64,000 nucleotides of DNA, from NCBI GenBank assembly GCA_964036665.1, contig OZ038526.1:32054001-32118000 (forward strand), in the 5' to 3' direction. This document shows, piece after piece, positions 52,001-61,000 of the stretch. Each line of letters begins with the position of its first letter. Positions within the stretch are counted from its first letter, which is position 1. The stretch comes from Gordius sp. MW1 (Eukaryota > Nematomorpha > Gordioida > Gordea > Gordiidae). A model generated the notes under the pieces. That model was not told the origin of the DNA and did not search any database. It saw nothing but the letters and a program-made list of their open reading frames with translations. The translations under genes and the position numbers were made by a program.

Positions 52001-55000
52001 CATCCAAAATTTGGGAAAAATATAATTTTATTATTAGGTATCGGTTGTTACAAAAATTATGAAAGGGTTTTAAATATAAAAAAGTAATTATGGGTAAAAG
52101 TTCGACTAAAAATATGTAAAGATGACAATTCGTATAAAAAACATTTAAAATTTATTTAAAAAAAATATATTTTTATAACTGTTGTAGATAGCAATTAAAA
52201 TTTAATAATTAAGCGAAACTAATTATCGTCTGCGATTAAGGGTTTGTTTAAAGCACTAATTGGAAACTGATGATCGTCTGCGCGATTCATAATTAAGCGT
52301 GAGAAACTAATTATCGTCTGCGATTAAGGGTTTGTTTAAAAGCACTAATTGGAAGCAGACGAATTTGTAAAGGGCATTTTCTCGTTGAGATGTGCAGTAC
52401 ATCGAACTTTCTGCATCTCTCATGCAAATTGAGAAGGGGATGTACAGGGTATATAAGGATGAATTTGTACTTTACATTTAATCGTTATATTTTTATTTCT
52501 GTATCTAGCAAATCGTTCGAAAGAAGTCTAAAGTCCTATAATCCCATACCGTAATTTACCCATAGACACCACCAGTTCTAGTCTATTGATTGCACGAATA
52601 TTCCCCCCTTCGCCATCTTCATACATCGACATTTTACTTTAATCCTGAAGATCATTATACGATCGATAATTTGTTTATTGGATTTATAATTCAAATTCGC
52701 CCAATATTGTTTTATATTAATTGCATACCTAAATAAAGGAGTTCAATCGAAATCTACTTACAATCATTAATTACAAATATCACACTGGTAACGCGGACAT
52801 ATCTGTGATAGTACTTACAAAAACCTACTTACAATACTACAAATAAAATAAGTAGTTGTTGGCGTTTGCTCGTCCTATCAAACTCGTTTGCCTTTCGATC
52901 GTTTTATCGTGCAAGGATAATTTACTCGTGCTACCACTTATTTTATTTGTAGTATTGTAAGTAGGTTTTTGTAAGTACTATCACAGATATGTCCGCGTTA
53001 CCAGTGTGATATTTGTAATTAATGATTGTAAGTAGATTTCGATTGAACTCCTTTATTTAGGTATGCAATTAATATAAAACAATATTGGGCGAATTTGAAT
53101 TATAAATCCAATAAACAAATTATCGATCGTATAATGATCTTCAGGATTAAAGTAAAATGTCGATGTGTGAAGATGGCGAAGGGGGGAATATTCGTGCAAT
53201 CAATAGACTAGAACTGGTGGTGTCTATGGGTAAATTACGGTATGGGATTATAGGACTTTAGACTTCTTTACGATTTGCTAGATACAGAAATAAAAATATA
53301 ACGATTAAATGTAAAGTACAAATTCATCCTTATATACCCTGTACATCCCCTTCTCAATTTGCATGAGAGATGCAGAAAGTTCGATGTACTGCACATCTCA
53401 ACGAGAAAATGCCCTTTACAAATTCGTCTGCTTCCAATTAGTGCTTTTAAACAAACCCTTAATCGCAGACGATAATTAGTTTCTCACGCTTAATTATGAA
53501 TCGCGCAGACGATCATTAGTTTCCAATTAGTGCTTTAAACAAACCCTTAATCGCAGACGATAATTAGTTTCTCACGCTTAATTATTAAATTTTAATTGCT
53601 ATCTACAACAATAACTATATTGACCCTTAGAGTTTAATATTCCGATGCAAATTTTATCACAAAATTCTGACCATAAAGAAAACAATCGATGTATAATAAT
53701 TTTAATAACACTACAGACAAGTAAAAAGGTCACCTTTATAAATTAATATCACAGTGAGATAATATAACTAAAAAGGTTAAAAATTATTTTACATAGAAAA
53801 ATGTGTCTTAAATACGTCTAAAGGGGACACTTTTATTTATAAACAACACACTATGAATTTAAAAAAATGAAATATTTAAAAAACTATGTGCTAGGATGTG
53901 TTTAATTTTATGTTTGATGTAATTATTTTTACGGATTCTTTAACAAATAAAAAAAATGGTACATATAAATCTGCACTGATTAGTTCCTTCAATTTTGACC
54001 ATACCCGAATTGATCAAGCTTTGCGAATGTACTTGGAGACATTCAGATTGCCTGGGGAAGCCCCCTTAATTTCACTCATGCTGGAAAATTTTGCTCACCA
54101 TTGGCACGTAAGACAAACGATTTTAATGGAATTTCTCTTCTTTTTCTTTAGTTTTTCACTAAAAAGTTTGAAAATGTGTAAATTTTGTCACGATTTGTAT
54201 GTGAAAGCGCACTTTTTTACCCCATTTCATGTGGTAATGTCAAATTGCTTCCATTTATTTAGGTGCTTGGGGATGAAAACTAGCAAATGACCGCTGGTTG
54301 CCTTTAACCTTTCTGACTTCACCCTAGCCCTAAATCCCTTTTTTATTTTTAAACCAAATCTCAACCGATTCTTTTTTTGCAGCTTGTCCAACTTGTTGCT
54401 TGATAATGGAGAATTCCGAAACTGGCTAATCAATCGCCTAAGGAATAATAACCGTTGTTTACATTTACTTCGTCTTCCTGGGCCCGTCTTAAACTCGGCC
54501 CACCAACTTTTGGTCTATCTGGAACTTCTGGTGGCATGGTGCAAAATTAAATTTGTTGCCTACGAACAAATGATGACCGTTGACTACATTTTATTTGTCT
54601 GACCCCGGCCCGATACCAAAATCTTTTTTTTTATTTTGCTGCTTATTTTTGTAATTCTACCCACCCTCGTTAGGCAAAATGTTTTGTCTATCCCGTCCTG
54701 TCCTGTCCTGTCCACTTTCTATATGTCATTTCTGTTATTAATGTTAGGTATCCAACGGTGAGCCCTTCGCTAACGAGGATGCCGCTTTTGCGTTGGCTTA
54801 CGGCATAATTATGTTGAACGTTGATCAACACCATCAAATAGTGAAGAAGCAAATGAATCCCATGACCTGTGAGGTTAGATTATAGCCAACCGAAAAAATA
54901 TTTATAATTATTACGGGTCGGGCTTTGTAATAACTTTTTTAATCGGGTTAAGTTGTGCTAAGTAGAACCTGGGTTTTGATTAGTCGATCTTTGGTTCAAC

Positions 55001-58000
55001 CATGACTAGCGGGCGACTATTTCGACTAAGCCTAGGGGTCGACTAAGAAAAACAGACCAAAAACCGTTGGTCTGTTGACTTAACAAAACCCAGGCCTTTT
55101 ACAATCCTAGTGTTGAAATCAAATTCATTTAGGCATTTATTTGTGTGTATTGAGAATAAGGGGGGGGGGGGTTGAAAAATCTGTTTAAAATATTTAAACT
55201 TTTCACAGTTTACAACGCCTGGGGAATAATTAAATGGACTTTAAAACTCGTAGTTAAATTTAAGACCGGTAAGTTTTGTAATATTTTTCAAACTTTTGAG
55301 CCAAGATAAAATGTTTTTGTAACTCAATTAAAAATCTTTATTTTTAAAAGAGATATGGCTCGTTGATTGTGTGACTCTAGTTCTTCTAAAATTTTCACAT
55401 AAGATTATATATCAAAATTAGACTTAGCTAGATTTCGTAAATCTCATGCAGTTATAGTCTATTAAGTTGATATCAATTTTCCTTGCAAATTAAATTAATT
55501 AAAGTTTTAATTAATGTATTTCAAATATGTAAATTGATTGTCAGTAAACATTTATATTGCATTTTTGTGGGGCTTGTCTTTGAACAAGACTCGCGGGTTC
55601 AAATCCCGCTCTCGGTACTTTATTTACAAAATAAGATGTAAAATATCTCATTGTCAACACGGCTGTCAGGCCTGGATAGCCGAGCGTTACCCCTCATCCA
55701 AATATCTAAAGAAGCTGCTGACCACCTCATTGTGACAACAAACAGCTATTAGAATTTTTTTTTTATATTGCATTTTTTATGGCAGATCTCATTTTTTGTG
55801 CAGGAATTTACCAAAAATTTGTCTAAAGTCAACGGAGGCGAAAACTTTGACCCGGCTATGTTGCAGGAAATATACAAAGCCATAAAATCTGAAGAAATCG
55901 TTATGCCCGCGGAACAAACAGGAACCGTTAAAGATAATTATCTTTGGAAGGTTTTTTACAAACATTTTCACCCTCTCAAAATGTTTCAATTTTTACTAGA
56001 TTTATAATGAAATAATGCCAGTAATTTTTAGTATTATGAGCTAGTGTTTTAAAAAGACTTACCTTTTGATTGGTCGACCTTTGGCTCAACTAAGACTAGG
56101 GTCGACCGACTCTGGCCTTTTTTTTTAAATTTCGACTAAACCTCGTGGTCGACTATGAAGAGCAGACCAAAAAACTAAGTCGGCTAAAACCAAAACTCCA
56201 CTAAACAAAACCCCTGGCCTATTTACAACACTACTATGAGCAGTCCTTACTTTGTATGTAAAACAAACGTTGATAATTTCGATTATAAGTCTAAACAATT
56301 TGGGGTTATAATTATATTACGAAAATCCTTTTGGTGCTTCCTTGTAAAGTTTAGAAAAACCATATTTGTCAGGTTTTTTTTTAACTTTAAAGAAAATTTT
56401 CTTGTGATTTGTCATTGATTTTTCCACGAAAACTACGAAAAAAGGGTTTTAGCACTGTATTTTTTCCTCGTAAAATGTTTTAGCTTTTGCTGAGGAGGAG
56501 CGAATCTTCAGATTACCATTACCAAAGCGTGAAAGATGATGCCACTTTGGATCGCGATATTTATTTAATCGTCTGGGGACCGACGGTTGCCGCTAGTTCT
56601 TACATTTTCGATAAAACTAACGAGAGCGCGGTCACTAGCAAAATTATGACCGGTTTTAAGTAATAATTTCTCTTCGGACACTTTTTTATCACATTTTTAT
56701 TGAGATTGATTATGGTGACAAAAAATGTTCGGTCAAAATGTCTTTTTTTATTTATGTTCATATTTTAGCTCGAATTTAACTGCGCCTAGAAAACTTTTTT
56801 AATGCGTTTTATATGCTATAATTATGGATTTTTAAAGTTGGCCAAGATACTTTTACACTTGGATCAATCTTTTCCCCCGATATGGCATAGTTTAGACTAG
56901 CCGGGGATTATTTTATTTTTTTGACATGTAACTTATATAAATTTTTCTTAGCTGTAAATTCATGAATTTCTAATTTAAAATGAAATTTTATGGCTTGCAA
57001 AGCATGATTAGATCTGCTTTTCAAAATTATTATAGAATTTTATCTTTATCGTATTTTTTTAGAAGTAGCCTTTATGGATTTTGATACTTTTATAATTAGC
57101 AGGTCTAAAATTTGATATTTTGGGTTAAATAAATTATGGTAGAACATCAAATATCGAAAAATTTATGATTTTTAAATAATACAATGTTAACGATGATTAT
57201 TTTACTTGATTTTTTGTGTTTATTAAAAATGATATTAGAAAATGTGCCCTGATAGCTAATTACTATGGACTGTCTGACGTCCTGGACAAACTTATTATAA
57301 CGCTCTGCAAATTTACTAACGTAATCAGTATGACCGAAGTAAGTTGAGTTTATGTTTACCAAAAAAAAATTATAAAAAATATGCATCTAAATTCACTTAA
57401 AGTGGAAAGCTTTTGATTATAATGTTTGCAAAATGGAGTAGAAATTGAATACACGGTTCAACAAGTAAAATCCACAGGCAAATTGTTTGCAGATTTTGGT
57501 AGTTATTCGCGGTGAACACGAATATTTATATAATTTTTTTTCTATACGTGAAGTTATTAAAAAAGTTTTCTGTCAAAGTTGCTAAAAACAACAATTTTGA
57601 CGTTTTTAACAAAAATAACTTGCAAATTTATCGGGAGAATTTTAATTAAATAAATTTGATTTATAAATAATGGAAAACGCCAAAATCGCTGTTTTTAGCA
57701 AATTTGACAGCAAATATTGTAAGAATTCGATGTATAAGAAAAAAAACAAAAAATTTATTTGTGTTTACCGTAAAAAACTCTACTAGACTCTTCAAACAGT
57801 TTGCCGGTTGATTTTATAAATCCATAGTTTGTTGACCAGTGTTATTTTTGAATAATGTTCTCCTAAGACTAGCTGATAAATCTTTCATTGATAAACGGAG
57901 AAAGATACATAATTTAATTTTATTAATATATCAAGTATTTTTTAAATTATTACCAATAATATTAATTGTTTGGCAGAAAAAACTCACTATTTTTGTTTCT

Positions 58001-61000
58001 TTATATACATATAATTCAAGAAAAATTATATTCCTGATAGAATGTAGAAAATTTGGCTGTAACCTTGGGAAATTCACCAAAGGCCTTACTTTCTCTTCGA
58101 ATGGTTTTTCTGTTCGCTCGTTATCATGGGGATATACTGAGCGAAGGTTGGAAATACATTGTGGACACATTATTTCAACTGTTCCGAGCCCAACTCCTTC
58201 CAAATTCATACGTCGAGGTATGAATTACATTTTTTATATTTTTTTCGATAATTTTAAAATTTTTATTAAATTATAGGTTTGTTTGAATAATAAAAAATTG
58301 TATATGTGATTTGAAAAAGGCCTCTTTTAATTATTAAAACCGAGAATTTTGGTGGATTAAGTAGGTTCCATCCCGTCTCATTGCCCCCTCCCCCATATTG
58401 TAACTTTAAATTGGGAGAAATCAAATTTTGATCACCTGTAGGAATTCAGTTTTTTTAAAAATGATTTTTGCCTTTTGATTTCTCTTTTGTGTGGCCTGTT
58501 TTAAATTTCCCTCCAATATGAACTATATTTCTATACGCTTTTCCACATTTTAATAACAAATTTAAAATATTTATTTTCTCCTAAAAGCTAACCTCACACC
58601 ATATTAAAAAAATTATTGATATATATTCGTTATTTTACTATTAGTTTAAAATACCCGAATTACATTTATAATCTAAAGGTTGATGATTACCTCAGTCCAA
58701 CTTGTAAAATTTCTTTGCACCGCGCCGTGCGGCAAAATCAATGCTACGAGCAACCCGACGGTACTACGCCGGGTGGAGATAACAATTTGGGGTCCGTCAG
58801 ACCCCAAGATTACCGAGCCCTTTACTACTACACAACCTCGACCCATTGGCCCGGCTTTAAAAATCGGGCCAACAAAAAGAGGTCGGACCAAGAAATCAAC
58901 GGCGGGGGTTCTGGCCTTTTCAGTTCATTTTATTCCTACGTATTTAGTACATCCCCCGATAATTCACTAAACAACGCCTTAGCCTTCCCTGGCGGAGCTG
59001 GGGGCAAAGAATATACTGCGAGCGAGCGGGCAGCAATTCAAGCCGCCCGAGACTGTTTGGTAGAATGTAGGCCCGAGAATGTGGTTTTAGATAGCAAATT
59101 TCTGGGCCTAACTTCGCTCAAAGAGTTGTTTAAGGTATAACCATAGCTCTTTACTCTACTATTTTTGATATCATGGCGTAGCCAGGATTGGCTCTAGAAG
59201 GGGCAATAATGATTTAGGGAGGGGCAAAATGATAATTTTTTGAAATTTTCGTCTTGAAGAATTTTTAAATTTAGAAGGGAGCAGCCGCCCCTCCCTGCCA
59301 CCCCCTGGCTACGCCCATGTTTAATATTTTTAATATTTTAGCTGCCACCGTTTAAAATATTTTCGTCATATGGTTTATTGATGTTAATTTTGCATAAATG
59401 ATTAGAATCGAGTCCTAAACTTATCTCATGATGCTTAAAATGGCTATCTTGAGTAACGGAGTGTTAAGTCTGCTATTGCATTTTGCCTTAGATCTATGAT
59501 CTCGTATTATATGGTTGAGGCTTGCGGAAAGTAAAAATATGTTTAAGTTGACTATTTTTGAAAAAAATGCAAAATTTAAATGCGCCTGATGTCCTTTAAC
59601 AGTACTACACATCTTAGTAGTTTCAATTTGATTATTTTGCCTTGATTTTTGATAAAATTTAAATAAATTGAGAAGAATCAAATACTTACCACATATCAAT
59701 TTTTTTAATTATGGATTATTAGAAAGGTTGGACAGAAAAAGAGAGGATAAGATAGACACTTAAAATTTTGGCTAAAATTTCAAAAAAGGATCATCTAGCC
59801 CCTCCCTAAATCATTTTTGCCCCCCACCCTCTAATTCCAATGCTGGCTACGCCCATGAAAGTTGTACTTAATCGTTTTTAATATGCATTATTCAGACCCT
59901 GATGTATGGTACGGACAAGTTTAGTGAACCCAGTTCAGGCTTGGAATTTGGTTCTTCTTTACATCACTCCCAACAAACGGCCTACAATATGGGGGGCTCA
60001 GCTAATCTGGATTCAGGCTCTGATTACGGCAAAGATGAAATTGATTTAAAGTCTTGGCCAACCGTTCCTAGCTCTATTGTTATAGACCCGCTACACGAAG
60101 ATTACCTCGTATTTAACCTGGAAATGCTGGTACAAATCATCATACAAAATAGGTAGGCTGCCTCGCGCATTCATCTAATGTGTTTCAGGGTGTTTAGAAG
60201 AGAAATGCGGAAATTTTGAGAATAGTTTTACACGCTTGAATAGCGTAGTCAGGAGTGTAGTAAAAACGGCTGGGTTTTGTTTGGTTCACCTTTGGTTTTA
60301 GTCGATTAAACATAAACAGACCAAGGTTTTTTGGCCTGTTTTTCTTAGTCGACCTGTAGGCTTAGTCGAAATTTAAGGGAAAGACCAGAAACGACCCTTA
60401 GTTTAGTAAAACCAAAAGTCGACCAACTAAAACCCAACCGTAACACTAGTACTCAGGTTTAGAAACTTACTTTGATTTTTTGGGGGTTTAGCTTGAAAAA
60501 TCCCTCAAAACTTTGTGAAATTTACTGTTTCGATTTTCGAGGTGAATTTCGTGTAATAGTTTAAAGTTTGTCGGATTCCATACGTTTTTGCTTTTTAATC
60601 ATCTGTGACTTGCCCAAACATCGTATGAAAAATTGCTTGTTCCGATTTTAGGATTTTATATATGTAGTAATTGCCTTAGCACCATGAAAAATGTCAAATA
60701 CCTAGTAAAATTTTTTTCCAATTACATATTTTTTTAGATTTAGGCATCTTGTTTATATCGGGTCTAAGAAAACTGAAAAAACAAATCGATTTTGCATTAG
60801 ATGCATTCGCCTCGTACTTTTATAACCCGTGCTCAAAAGATTTTATATTTAAAAACACATATATCTTATTGATGATAATAACTAAAAAAAATTGTACTCC
60901 GTTTTAAATTACATTCCACACATTTATGCAGAGATCGGATCGATTTAGTTTGGTCGACGGTTCGTTCATACTTTTACGACATCATAGTGAATCATTCGGC

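Noticed and set aside
54384-54602. 72-codon frame in GBF1 intron 17
   Set aside because: It overlaps the GCAATTTATGGGCTC-family repeat text (GCTTGTCCAACTTGTTGC), lies between two in-phase GBF1 exons and shows no family motif.
55593-55617. A tRNA gene
   Set aside because: Only the T-arm is present; no acceptor pairing, D-arm or A box lies at the right distance.
57839-58276. 145-codon frame around GBF1 exon 22
   Set aside because: It is a different frame from the conserved one; exon 22 (58041-58217) is read in the frame giving [13 protein letters not shown].
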